Below, in pieces: positions 1-6,486 of a DNA stretch of 9,047 bases. The notes below the pieces were generated by a model that did not search any database, was not told the DNA's origin, and saw only the letters and a program-made list of their open reading frames with translations. The stretch's first letter is position 1; every line of letters starts with the position of its first letter. This stretch comes from Rickettsiales bacterium (GTDB lineage Bacteria; Pseudomonadota; Alphaproteobacteria; Rickettsiales; UBA3002), in the NCBI GenBank assembly GCA_021300075.1, contig JAJTIB010000178.1, positions 1 to 9,047 of the forward strand, in the 5' to 3' direction. The translations under genes were made by a program, and so were the position numbers.

Positions 1-255
1 AATATCAATCTTGCGAACGTGGCTGCCTACCGGGCGAACGCGCAGCTTTGTGCGACGAGGATGGATGTAAAAAATCCTAGCATTTTTAAACTTATGATGG
101 AGCTGCCCGATCAATGCACGGAATACCTTACCTCCCGTCATGCCGATCTTGGCGTGCAGTTACCGGGTGTCGCTTTGGCGCCTAATCAAAGCCAGATCAC
201 CCAGCATATCACCGGCATCACTCAGGTCTCAAACGGACCTGCCGGCAGGGTCTGA
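1..255 (+). CDS. Unrecognised protein, C-terminal part only (runs off left edge)
   Basis: An open frame enters from the left edge (frame 1, beginning N-I-N-L-A-N-V) and ends at TGA 253-255, giving about 84 codons. No start is needed inside the window; the GTG at 19 has no ribosome binding site. I do not recognise the product. It has no visible membrane segment or motif; the end is rich in Q, T and G. The main support for a real gene is the strong rho-independent terminator that begins 35 bases after the stop. This would be the only frame in the window ending in TGA, which is a mild argument against it given that the ten supported genes all use TAG or TAA. It could also be non-coding 3' sequence of the same transcript. 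Confidence 0.45.
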   Translation, partial: NINLANVAAYRANAQLCATRMDVKNPSIFKLMMELPDQCTEYLTSRHADLGVQLPGVALAPNQSQITQHITGITQVSNGPAGRV

Positions 256-289
256 GCGAAACGATTTTACGTGGTTTGCCATACACTCA

Positions 290-320
290 CCGGCCCCCTA
301 AAAAGGGCCGGATTTTTTTT
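290..320 (+). terminator. Rho-independent terminator of the left-edge transcript
   Basis: CCGGCCC (290-296) pairs perfectly with GGGCCGG (305-311) around an 8-base A-rich loop, followed by A and eight T residues (313-320). The T tract fixes the orientation as plus, so it closes whatever is transcribed from the left edge. Confidence 0.85.
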
Positions 321-338
321 ATGGGGCGATGGGTGATT

Positions 339-489
339 ACCTCTCCCCTCGGGAGAGGTCGGCGAGTGTAACGAGCCGGGTGAGGACTTCTTTCCCCGCC
401 GCCCGTGAGCCCTCACCCGCCCGCCTTCGCTGAAGCTGCGGCGTGGCGACCTCTCCCGAGGGGAGAGGTATTCTTCGGACTTCACGACT
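339..489. repeat. Intergenic multi-hairpin repeat, family 1, copy 1
   Basis: The element starts with hairpin ACCTCTCCC / GGGAGAGGT (339-347 / 351-359) and ends with an inverted copy of it (449-457 / 461-469). Inside are a short left hairpin with loop GAGTGTAACGA (361-377), a long-range stem GGGTGAGG / CCTCACCC (378-385 / 411-418), and a less regular right hairpin whose loop region reads TGAAGCT (431-437). The right flank ATTCTTCGGACTTC (470-483) is shared with the other copies. A second full copy is at 5700-5835 and a one-armed remnant at 7791-7820. It resembles REPIN/BIME-type non-autonomous repeats in general form; no transposase of the RAYT type is visible here. Confidence 0.8.
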
Positions 490-533
490 CCTATCGCGCT
501 TCCCAAAGTTACCCGCACACCCCCTCATTTTTA

Positions 534-665
534 GCTCCCCCCCCTGAGGGGGAGCGGGAACTTGCGAGCGTAAGAGAAGCGAGTTCCGTGGGGGGATTTC
601 TTTCTGTATGTTACCCCCCACCGAAACGCTGAAGGTGCGTTTCGACTCCCCCTCAGGGGGGGAGT
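534..665. repeat. Intergenic multi-hairpin repeat, family 2
   Basis: There are five stems in order. Terminal hairpin: GCTCCCCC / GGGGGAGC (534-541 / 548-555). Left hairpin: GGAACTTGC / GCGAGTTCC (557-565 / 579-587, one T-G wobble), loop beginning GAGCGTAAGAG. Long-range stem: GTGGGGGG / CCCCCCAC (588-595 / 614-621). Right hairpin: CGAAACGC / GCGTTTCG (622-629 / 637-644) with GAAGG in the loop. Terminal hairpin: ACTCCCCC / GGGGGAGT (645-652 / 658-665). The order matches family 1 although the terminal stems differ in sequence. A related solo hairpin lies at about 3010-3030. Confidence 0.75.
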
Positions 666-683
666 AAGTGTTTTTGGGAACGG

Positions 684-729
684 CTATAAATACTAAATAC
701 CAACTACTAAATACCAACCGCCAACTACT
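684..729 (-). repeat. Short-word array directly 3' of bolA
   Basis: The 14-mer TACTAAATACCAAC occurs twice in perfect tandem (691-704, 705-718), followed by a partial unit that overlaps the bolA stop codon (725-727). On the bolA sense strand it is G/T-rich (GTTGG, TATTTAG words). It is one of five such arrays that follow stop codons here. Confidence 0.65.
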
Positions 730-955
730 GACTCCTCGTCTCCACCGCCAGGGCATGAAGCGTCGTTCCCATATCGCGGCCAAAGGCGGCATAGACCATC
801 TGATGCTGCTGGACGCGGGTTTTGCCTGCAAATGCCGCGCTTTTGACGATGACTTTCCAATGGTCATTATCGCCCGCGAGGTCTTCGAGGGTAATTTCCG
901 CATCCGGCAGCGCGGCCTGAATACGGTGTTTGATTTCAGCTTCAGTCATGGGCAT
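725..955 (-). CDS. bolA: BolA family protein
   Basis: This 76-residue protein has the length and full pattern of a short BolA. The N-terminus is M-P-M-T followed by an E/K-rich helix; then come L-A-G-D-N-D-H-W (26-33), the family signature GKTRVQQHQMVYAAF (44-58), and L-H-A-L (66-69) with the C-terminal His that in BolA proteins helps bind an iron-sulfur cluster. BolA proteins form [2Fe-2S]-bridged heterodimers with CGFS glutaredoxins in the cytoplasm, and such a glutaredoxin is encoded at 2598-2933. The two genes are commonly adjacent in alphaproteobacteria; here rpsD and an unknown gene lie between them. I took the first ATG (953-955); the ATG two codons later is equally possible, and neither has a clear ribosome binding site. 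The stop is TAG, inside the start of a G/T-rich array. Confidence 0.93.
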   Translation of the reverse strand: MPMTEAEIKHRIQAALPDAEITLEDLAGDNDHWKVIVKSAAFAGKTRVQQHQMVYAAFGRDMGTTLHALAVETRSQ

Positions 956-1024
956 AGAATGATTGTGCTGGAAGGCAGCGGAGACGTCAAGCGGTGAAGC
1001 TTCGCAGGTAAGCCTGACTTCCCC

Positions 1025-1052
1025 TTGACAGCCCCGGCATTTTCGCTATGTT
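1025..1052 (+). promoter_or_regulatory. Candidate sigma-70 promoter for rpsD
   Basis: A perfect -35 TTGACA (1025-1030) is followed after 16 bases by TATGTT (1047-1052, 4 of 6 consensus). Transcription from about 1059 would give rpsD a leader of roughly 185 nt, which includes the inverted repeat at 1107-1195. It is the only good promoter-like pair I see in the bolA-rpsD gap. Confidence 0.5.
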
Positions 1053-1106
1053 CCGCCTCCCTTTCGGGGTCGGAGCGCATATTCCCCTCCACCGGAAGAA
1101 CGGTCG

Positions 1107-1205
1107 GGTTATAGGTTTTAGGTTTTAGCTGTTCAGCATGTGTGGCGGCGTCGCGCCCCTCGCGCCGTAAGAGCTAAAACCTGAAACCCGTAACCTGAAA
1201 CCTGC
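1107..1205. repeat. Inverted short-word repeat in the rpsD leader
   Basis: The left arm (1107-1130: GGTTATAGG, then TTTTAGG, then TTTTAGCT) is the reverse complement of the right arm (1172-1195) with three or four mismatches. The right arm continues with another TGAAACCT word to about 1205. The 41-base middle is GC-rich and has its own G-G-C-G / C-G-C-C pairing. The words AAAACCTGAAACC are the same as in the array 3' of grxD (2561-2600). It lies within the presumed rpsD leader and could fold into a long hairpin ending about 48 bases before the rpsD start. Confidence 0.6.
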
Positions 1206-1243
1206 CATTTGTGGGAATAGTCATTGTTGCAAAGGAGTAAAGC

Positions 1244-1858
1244 ATGTCGAAACGTCATGCCGTGAAGTATAAGATTTCCCGCCGTCTGGGCGAGAATCTC
1301 TGGGGTCGGGCGAAAGACCCCATCAATCGTCGTGCCTACGGCCCCGGCCAACACGGCCACGCCAAAAAGAAGCTCTCGAACTTCGGTACGCAACTACGCG
1401 CCAAGCAGAAGATGAAAGCCTATTACGGCAACATCACCGAGAAGCAGTTCCACAAAATCTATGTCGAAGCGCGCCGCCTCAAGGGTGACACCAGCGAGAA
1501 TCTGGTGGGTCTTCTCGAGCGCCGGCTGGATGCGGTGTTGTACCGCATGTGCGTGGTACCGACGGTGTTCGCCGCACGGCAGTTTGTTAATCACGGCCAT
1601 GTGCTGGTGAATGGCAAGCGCGTCAATATCCCCTCCTTCACGGTGAGCGAGGGCGACGTGATTGAGCTGCGCGAAAAATCAAAACAGCTCGCGATCGTAC
1701 TCGAATCCATCCAGTCCCCTGAGCGCGACGTGCCAGATTATATCCATATGGACGAAAAAGCGGTGAAAGCCACCTTCGCCCGCACGCCGAAGCTCGCTGA
1801 TGTGCCCTTTCCGGTGCAGATGGAGCCAAATCTGGTCGTGGAATTCTATTCCCGCTAG
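1244..1858 (+). CDS. rpsD: 30S ribosomal protein S4
   Basis: The 204-residue product aligns by eye with bacterial S4 over its whole length. The N-terminal part holds R-R-L-G-E-N-L-W-G (13-21), Y-G-P-G-Q-H-G (32-38) and LRAKQKMKAYYGNITEKQF (51-69). The S4 RNA-binding fold follows at about 93-155 (L-E-R-R-L-D, then VNHGHVLVNGKRV and G-D-V-I-E-L), and the end is V-V-E-F-Y-S-R. It lacks the N-terminal zinc-type cysteines, as in other proteobacterial S4 proteins without that site. S4 binds the 5' domain of 16S rRNA and starts small-subunit assembly. AAAGGAG lies 6 bases before the ATG, which decides the start. The gene is a single transcription unit: promoter candidate at 1025-1052 and strong terminator at 1884-1917. 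The stop is TAG. Confidence 0.98.
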   Translation: MSKRHAVKYKISRRLGENLWGRAKDPINRRAYGPGQHGHAKKKLSNFGTQLRAKQKMKAYYGNITEKQFHKIYVEARRLKGDTSENLVGLLERRLDAVLYRMCVVPTVFAARQFVNHGHVLVNGKRVNIPSFTVSEGDVIELREKSKQLAIVLESIQSPERDVPDYIHMDEKAVKATFARTPKLADVPFPVQMEPNLVVEFYSR

Positions 1859-1883
1859 AACAACGGCATTCTAACTATTACCC

Positions 1884-1917
1884 AAGCCCCGTACGCATTG
1901 CGGGGCTTTTCTTTTTT
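1884..1917 (+). terminator. Rho-independent terminator of rpsD
   Basis: AAGCCCCG (1884-1891) pairs perfectly with CGGGGCTT (1901-1908) around a 9-base loop, followed by a T-rich run to 1917. It starts 25 bases after the rpsD stop and ends only 15 bases before the next start codon, so the downstream gene needs its own promoter. Confidence 0.92.
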
Positions 1918-1927
1918 GTGCTAGAAT
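1898..1927 (+). promoter_or_regulatory. Candidate promoter giving a leaderless mRNA
   Basis: TAGAAT (1922-1927) matches the -10 consensus in 5 of 6 positions and lies only 5 bases before the ATG at 1933. Transcription would start at or within a base or two of that ATG. A weak -35, TTGCGG (1898-1903), sits 18 bases upstream, inside the rpsD terminator stem. No ribosome binding site is present, which fits leaderless translation. Confidence 0.4.
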
Positions 1928-1932
1928 AACCC

Positions 1933-2454
1933 ATGCCCAGTTCACAGCACCATCAAGATACTAACGCGCTTGAAGATATCCTGCGCGACAAGGCGGAGGA
2001 ATTGCAGGAACTCATCCAGGCGATCAAGTCCGGCAGTCCGGACGTCGCCATACTACTCGCGCAACTGCTCGAAGGCGAGCCGGAGGCGGTACGCGCCGTC
2101 GTCGTCGAGAAACTGCGCGATATTATGGAAACGCTCGACGCGGAAAAAGCCACCGCCCTCGAACAGGTGATCGCCGCGCAGCAACAGCAGCAACAGCAAA
2201 TACGCCGCAATATCTTCGAGCGCTGGCTGGCCTGGGTGATGAGTGAGCAGACCCGCGAACGCATCCGCATCGCCTTTCTGTCGCGTCCAATCATTGAAAT
2301 GCAAGTCAAAGATACAGGCGCGGAACTGGCGCGCCGCGGTGTGCTTGGCATGTCCAACGTAAAACATGTTGATAAGCGCGAGCTGGGGCAACTCAATGCC
2401 AACATCTCCGCAAGCCTTGGCCAGGGAAAAGATCAGGGCAAAGGGCGTGGGTAG
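1933..2454 (+). CDS. Unrecognised Q-rich helical protein
   Basis: I do not recognise this 173-residue protein. It is acidic and probably helical in its first 80 residues (D-K-A-E-E-L-Q-E-L-I-Q heptad-like pattern, about 18-80). A run of seven Gln follows (83-89), encoded by mixed CAG and CAA codons. Next is a basic amphipathic stretch with Trp (I-F-E-R-W-L-A-W-V-M at 94-103, then R-E-R-I-R-I-A-F), and the tail is G/K/Q-rich (160-173). It has no signal peptide or clear membrane span. Codon use looks like that of its neighbours, and the frame starts within 16 bases of the rpsD terminator. The ATG at 1933 is the only good start; it has no Shine-Dalgarno sequence. It is convergent with grxD. The stop is TAG. 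Confidence 0.75.
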   Translation: MPSSQHHQDTNALEDILRDKAEELQELIQAIKSGSPDVAILLAQLLEGEPEAVRAVVVEKLRDIMETLDAEKATALEQVIAAQQQQQQQIRRNIFERWLAWVMSEQTRERIRIAFLSRPIIEMQVKDTGAELARRGVLGMSNVKHVDKRELGQLNANISASLGQGKDQGKGRG

Positions 2455-2471
2455 TCTAGAGCCTTGAGCCG

Positions 2472-2491
2472 TGAGGTTTCAGGTTTATGGT
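2472..2491 (+). repeat. Short-word arm 3' of the Q-rich gene
   Basis: GAGGTTTCAGG then TTTATGG begins about 18 bases after the TAG of the upstream gene and is G/T-rich on its sense strand. It is the inverted partner of the array at 2561-2600, so the convergent gene pair has complementary 3' arms. GAGCCGT (2466-2472) and ACGGCTC (2547-2553) add a second inverted pair. Confidence 0.55.
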
Positions 2492-2560
2492 GTAAAAGAC
2501 AAGCGTTTGCCATGGGTACAGGAAGCATTGCTAAAACTCACAGCTGACGGCTCTAAGCTA

Positions 2561-2597
2561 AGCTAAAACCTGAAACCTTTAACCTGAAACCTATAAC

Positions 2598-2600
<3 letters not shown>
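2561..2600 (-). repeat. Short-word array directly 3' of grxD
   Basis: On the plus strand this reads as AAAACCTGAAACC-type words repeated about three times, with spacers CTTTAA and CTATAA. It runs into the reverse complement of the grxD TAG stop (2598-2600). On the grxD sense strand it is G/T-rich (GGTTATAGG, GGTTTCAGG). The same words occur at 1172-1205. Confidence 0.65.
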
Positions 2601-2933
<333 letters not shown>

Positions 2934-2994
2934 GGTGTGCTCCTTTTCCGACCATTGATATAGGGATTGTTTTGGCCGAGGTCTATAGCAATAC

Positions 2995-3034
2995 TTGCTC
3001 CCCAACCTACTCCCCTCCCTCAGGGGGAAGCAAA
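2995..3034. repeat. Solo hairpin related to family 2
   Basis: CTCCCC (3010-3015) and a nearby AGGGGG (3022-3027) around CCTC resemble the terminal hairpin of the family 2 element, and TTGCT (2995-2999) pairs with AGCAA (3029-3033). It lies in the divergent grxD-purL gap and looks like a degraded single arm. Confidence 0.4.
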
Positions 3035-3082
3035 GAAAGAGGGTCGTGCAGGTATCTATAGAAAGCGCACTAGAAAATACTC

Positions 3083-3110
3083 TTGGAAACTCTCTCAAGT
3101 TTGCTCTAAA
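3083..3110 (+). promoter_or_regulatory. Weak promoter candidate for purL
   Basis: TTGGAA (3083-3088) and TCTAAA (3105-3110) are 16 bases apart, each matching consensus in 4 of 6 positions. Transcription would start about 24 bases before the purL ATG. No better pair is visible between the repeat remnant and the gene. Confidence 0.3.
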
Positions 3111-3140
3111 CCTCCTCCATCGCAACCCGACGAGTACCCT

Positions 3141-5339
3141 ATGGCCAAAACTGGCGCCCAGCGCATTACCCGCAATATCGTCGCCGAGCACGGGCTGACG
3201 CATGACGAATATGAACGTATCGTCGAGGTGCTCGGGCGCACGCCGAATCTGGTGGAACTTGGCATTTTCTCAGTCATGTGGAGCGAGCATTGCTCCTACA
3301 AAACCACGCGCAAATGGCTCAAAACCTTCCCCACCACCGGCCCGCAGGTCATTTGAGGCCCGGGCGAGAATGCGGGTGTGGTCGATATCGGCGACGGTCA
3401 GGCCATCATTTTCAAAATGGAAAGCCATAACCATCCGAGCTTCATCGAACCATTTCAGGGCGCTGCAACTGGCGTGGGCGGCATATTACGCGACGTGTTT
3501 ACGATGGGCGCGCGCCCGATCGCCATGCTGAACAGCTTACGCTTTGGCGACCCGAAAAATTCCCACACCCGCGCCATTGTCGATGGGGTGGTGGCCGGCA
3601 TCGCTCATTATGGCAATTGCGTGGGTGTGCCCACCGTCGGCGGGGAAACCAATTTCCACAAATCCTATAACGGTAATCCGCTGGTCAATGCCATGTGCGT
3701 GGGGCTGGCCGAGACCGATAAAATCTTTTACTCGCGCGCGAGCGGGGTTGGCAACCCCGTCATCTATGTCGGCGCCAAAACCGGACGCGATGGCATTCAC
3801 GGCGCCACCATGTCATCAGCCGAATTCAACGAGGGGACGGAGGAAAAACGCCCGACCGTGCAGGTGGGCGATCCCTTCACCGAAAAACTGCTGATCGAGG
3901 CTTGTCTTGAACTGATGCAGACGGATGCGATTGTCTCGATTCAGGATATGGGTGCAGCGGGACTCACCAGCTCTAGCCTGGAGATGGCAGGCAAGGGCGG
4001 CTTGGGCATCACCCTACATCTCGATAAAGTGCCGATGCGTGAAGAGGGTATGACACCCTATGAAATTATGCTCTCGGAATCGCAGGAGCGAATGCTCATG
4101 GTCCTCAAGCCCGAATGCGCCGAAATGGCGGCAGCGATTTTCAAAAAATGGGAGTTATCTTTTGCCGAAATCGGCGTGCTGACCGACTCCGGCCGACTGC
4201 TCCTCACCATGCACGATAAAACGGTCTGCGACATTCCCGTAGCCCCCCTTTCGGATGCCGCGCCCCAATATGACCGCCCCTACGTCATGACGCCCGAGCG
4301 CCCAAACATTGGCGACATGCCACCCCCCCAGGATCTCGGTCTCGCGCTGGTGCAGCTTCTTGCTTCACCGGATCTGGCCAGCAAACGCTGGATCTGGGAA
4401 CAATACGACCATATGGTGATGAACGACACCCTTGCTCGCCCAGGGGGCGACGCTGCCGTCATCCGCATCCACGGCACGAAAAAAGCCGTGGCGCTCACCA
4501 CCGACTGCACACCTCGCTATGTGCTCGCCAGCCCCTATGAGGGGGGAAAACAGGCGGTTGTCGAAAGCTGGCGCAACCTCACGGCGGTGGGCGCAACACC
4601 GCTTGCGATAACCGACTGCCTCAATTTCGGCAACCCCGAAAAACCGGAAGTCATGGGGCAGATTGTGGGCGCAATTCAAGGTATGGCAGAGGCATGTAAA
4701 CTCCTCGCCTTCCCTGTCGTCTCAGGCAATGTCTCGCTCTATAACGACACCCACGGTAAATCGGTGATGCCTACGCCATCCGTCGGCGCGGTCGGGCTGC
4801 TATCTGATGCTGGCGCACGCGTCGGCAGTGCCTTCACCGCCATGGGCGAGTCGATTCTGCTGATTGGCGAAACCCGTGGGCATCTGGGCGCGAGCCTTTA
4901 TCTGCGCGAGCTACTTAACCGCGAAGACGGGCCACCGCCGCCGATCGATGTGCTCCACGAAAAACGCTTGGGCGATTTCGTGCGCGACCTCATCACCCGT
5001 CGCCTTATCACCGCCTGCCATGATTGCGCCGATGGCGGGCTGCTTATCGCCATCGCCGAAATGTGCTTACCGAAAATGATTGGGGCTCAGCTCACTTTCC
5101 CTACCGATATGGCGCCGCATGTGTTCGCTTTTGCCGAAGATCAGGCGCGCTACATCGTCGCCCTCGCCCCGCACCATAAAGACGAGGTGCTGGTGCGGCT
5201 CAATCAGGCAGGGATTGCGTTTGCAGATTTAGGCCATACCATCCCCGATTTGCTGATTGTTGAGAATCTCCTGCGCGCGCCCATCACCACCCTCAAAGAG
5301 CGTCACGAAACCTGGCTGCCCGGCTATATGGCGGTGTAG
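3141..5339 (+). CDS. purL: Phosphoribosylformylglycinamidine synthase subunit PurL, one in-frame TGA
   Basis: PurL is the synthetase subunit that converts FGAR to FGAM with ATP and PurQ-derived ammonia in purine synthesis. The frame is 732 codons, normal for the small-type enzyme. Visible signatures are E-L-G-I-F-S-V-M-W-S-E-H-C-S-Y-K (39-54, His50 being the conserved catalytic-region His), G-P-G-E-N-A-G after codon 72, F-K-M-E-S-H-N-H-P-S, GAATGVGGILRDVFTMGARP, VGVPTVGGETNF, VVSGNVSLYN and ACHDCADGGLLIAIAEM. Both ATP-grasp-like AIRS repeats are complete. Codon 72 is TGA (3354-3356), and the same frame resumes at once with fully conserved sequence. As read with the standard code it would give a 71-residue fragment, and a possible restart at GTG 3378 would lack His50. 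No purS or purQ is adjacent. I chose ATG 3141 because conservation starts there; its ribosome binding site (GACGAG) is weak. The stop is TAG. Confidence 0.93.
3354..3356 (+). other. In-frame TGA codon inside purL
   Basis: TGA replaces the residue just before the conserved G-P-G-E-N-A-G. From memory this site is Gln in Bacillus PurL and often Cys in alphaproteobacteria; TGC or TGT to TGA is one base change. A small hairpin follows: GCCCG (3358-3362) with CGGGT (3373-3377), loop of 10. It is too weak to call a SECIS element and lies over codons fixed by the protein motif. Sequence error, point mutation, readthrough and selenocysteine all remain possible. Confidence 0.9.
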
Positions 5340-5404
5340 GGAGTGTGGCAAGTGACGCGTGGCGGGTGATACGTGGTATGTGGTGCGTGAAATGTGGTTC
5401 GTGA
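5340..5404 (+). repeat. Short-word array directly 3' of purL
   Basis: Starting at the base after the purL TAG there are about 60 bases of degenerate words (GTGTGG, GCGTGG, ATACGTGG, TATGTGG, TGCGTGA), G/T-rich on the sense strand. The array at 8651-8683 has the same word type on the opposite strand. Confidence 0.6.
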
Positions 5405-5542
5405 TTCCCCAAAAAACCTCCCCCAGCACGGCGGGGGGCGAATCTGCGTCAGCAGATTCCGGGGGGTGGGTACAAGAGCGCCATATCACGCCACCCCCGC
5501 AAATTCGCGAAGGGCGAATTTGACCCCCCGCGAGCGGGGGGT
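5403..5542. repeat. Intergenic multi-hairpin repeat, family 3
   Basis: There are five stems in the same order as families 1 and 2. Terminal hairpin: CCCCC / GGGGG (5420-5424 / 5433-5437). Left hairpin: GAATCTGC / GCAGATTC (5440-5447 / 5452-5459). Long-range stem: GGGGGTGG / CCACCCCC (5462-5469 / 5491-5498). Right hairpin: CAAATTCGC / GCGAATTTG (5500-5508 / 5514-5522) with loop GAAGG. Terminal hairpin: ACCCCCCG / CGGGGGGT (5523-5530 / 5535-5542). The first 31 bases (5403-5433) recur at 5637-5667 with one mismatch. Confidence 0.8.
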
Positions 5543-5569
5543 GGAAGTTACTTCTGACTTTTTGATGCC

Positions 5570-5635
5570 ACCCCGCACGTGTTGCGGGGTCTGGTTCTTT
5601 AAGAAAGCCGGATGCCGCAACAAGTGCGGCATGAC
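5570..5635. repeat. Two-hairpin repeat, family 4, copy 1
   Basis: Hairpin ACCCCGCA / TGCGGGGT (5570-5577 / 5583-5590) is followed by a 21-base linker (CTGGTTCTTTAAGAA, then AGCCGG) and an inverted sister hairpin ATGCCGCA / TGCGGCAT (5612-5619 / 5625-5632). The copy at 8571-8639 has the same linker but different stem bases. Confidence 0.8.
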
Positions 5636-5636
5636 A

Positions 5637-5667
5637 GATTCCCCAAAAAACCACCCCCAGCACGGCG
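5637..5667. repeat. Truncated left end of family 3
   Basis: The 31 bases starting GATTCCCCAAAAAACC and ending CAGCACGGCG match 5403-5433 with a single T/A difference. The rest of the element is missing; sequence after 5667 is unrelated. Confidence 0.75.
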
Positions 5668-5699
5668 CTAGGAAATAAAGAGGCGCGGCGGGGAAGAAT

Positions 5700-5838
5700 A
5701 CCTCTCCCATCGGGAGAGGTCGGCGAGTGTAACGAGCCGGGTGAGGGCTGGCTGTCGGTGCGGATAGAAGCCCTCACCCGAAATCATGAAGGATGATTTC
5801 GACCTCTCCCGGTGGGAGAGGTATTTTTCGGGCTTCTT
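5700..5838. repeat. Intergenic multi-hairpin repeat, family 1, copy 2
   Basis: Terminal hairpin: ACCTCTCCC / GGGAGAGGT (5700-5708 / 5712-5720). Left hairpin: CGGC / GCCG around AGTGTAACGA (5721-5739). Perfect 12-bp long-range stem: CGGGTGAGGGCT / AGCCCTCACCCG (5738-5749 / 5769-5780). Right hairpin: CGAAATCAT / ATGATTTCG (5779-5787 / 5793-5801) with loop GAAGG. Terminal hairpin: ACCTCTCCC / GGGAGAGGT (5802-5810 / 5814-5822). It lies immediately 3' of the gene ending at 5844 and could fold at the end of that transcript. Confidence 0.82.
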
Positions 5839-5843
5839 GGGTT

Positions 5844-6470
5844 CTACCCCGCGACCGGAGCGGCGGCTTGGGCGGCGGCGGCGCGGTCGGCGGCGATTTT
5901 ATCGGCATGTCCTGATGCCGAGGAACGCACCGCCAGACGCGCTTCCAACGCCGCGGCTTCCTGCGGCGTGACGCTATTCATGTAGCTTTGCGCTGCCTGC
6001 ATCTGTGCTGCTGCTTGCTGATACGATTCCATCGTCTGGCGCTCAGCGCGATTTTTTGCCCAGATACCAACTCCGGCGACCGTAGCCGCCGCCGCTGCGC
6101 CCAATGCAAGGCGCGGATTATTGGCCGCAATACGAAACGGCTTACCCGCTACTCGTTCAATAATTCCCGCACGCTTGCCATCTACTAGCTTCAGCGCCTC
6201 ATCAGAAACGCTCTCCCCGGCCTTAGGACCAGATTTACGAAAAACATTCGCCATATTTGAGAACATTTCTCTGATACTGGCACCAAGTCCACCGCGCGAT
6301 ACTTCAAGTTTTCGTGCGGCGTCTTTATAAGCTTTTTTTGCTGCTTCAGCTTGCTGGCGCAACTCGTCGCTCAGATCGGCCCCAGCATCTTTAACTCTGC
6401 GTTGCAGACCTTCAAGTTCAACAGCAGCTCCAATCACTGCACGTTCACTCTGTCCTGTTTTTCTTGCCAT
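5844..6470 (-). CDS. Unrecognised single-span membrane protein (third gene of the trio)
   Basis: I do not recognise this 208-residue protein. Residues 12-60 are charged and probably coiled coil (V-E-L-E-G-L-Q-R-R-V-K, then A-E-A-A-K-K-A-Y-K-D). One hydrophobic Ala/Gly span lies at about 120-138, and the C-terminal 70 residues are rich in Ala, Gln and Met (S-Y-Q-Q-A-A-A-Q-M-Q-A-A-Q-S-Y-M at 149-164). There is no signal peptide. AGGAG 6-7 bases before the ATG (6468-6470) supports the start. The upstream gene stops only 16 bases away, so the two are almost surely co-transcribed. The stop is TAG, followed by the family 1 repeat. The Q/A/M-rich tail resembles that of the upstream gene product, which suggests related roles or partners; this is inference only. 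Confidence 0.8.
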   Translation of the reverse strand: MARKTGQSERAVIGAAVELEGLQRRVKDAGADLSDELRQQAEAAKKAYKDAARKLEVSRGGLGASIREMFSNMANVFRKSGPKAGESVSDEALKLVDGKRAGIIERVAGKPFRIAANNPRLALGAAAAATVAGVGIWAKNRAERQTMESYQQAAAQMQAAQSYMNSVTPQEAAALEARLAVRSSASGHADKIAADRAAAAQAAAPVAG

Positions 6471-6486
6471 AACCCTCTCCTATCCT

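Noticed and set aside
405..632. Plus-strand frame of 75 codons
   Set aside because: It lies entirely within repeat families 1 and 2 with no ribosome binding site; the composition follows the hairpins.
339..720. CRISPR array
   Set aside because: The repeats are inverted hairpin modules without regular spacers, and no cas gene is present.
267..903. Long minus-strand frames with peptides such as SPGSLHSPTSPEGRG
   Set aside because: They are read through hairpin repeats and overlap bolA. The same peptide turns up at 5486-5777 only because the family 1 repeat recurs.
668..997. Plus-strand frame of 109 codons
   Set aside because: It is the antisense shadow of bolA, whose product is clearly recognisable.
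1953..2405. Minus-strand frame of 150 codons opposite the Q-rich gene
   Set aside because: Cys- and Ser-rich antisense translation, including a poly-Cys run opposite the Gln codons; the plus frame has normal composition.
2967..3140. N-terminal extension of purL
   Set aside because: It reads through a repeat remnant; PurL conservation begins at the ATG at 3141.
2934..3203. N-terminal extension of grxD
   Set aside because: The frame is open but the extra residues come from repeat sequence, and a strong AAAGGAG sits before the ATG at 2933.
3357..3377. SECIS-like hairpin after the purL TGA
   Set aside because: A 5-bp stem with one G-U pair and a 10-base loop is weak, and the bases are dictated by the conserved G-P-G-E-N-A-G codons. 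Kept only as a note.
5394..5777. Frames on both strands in the purL-trio gap
   Set aside because: They translate hairpin repeats of families 1, 3 and 4; no ribosome binding sites or protein-like composition.
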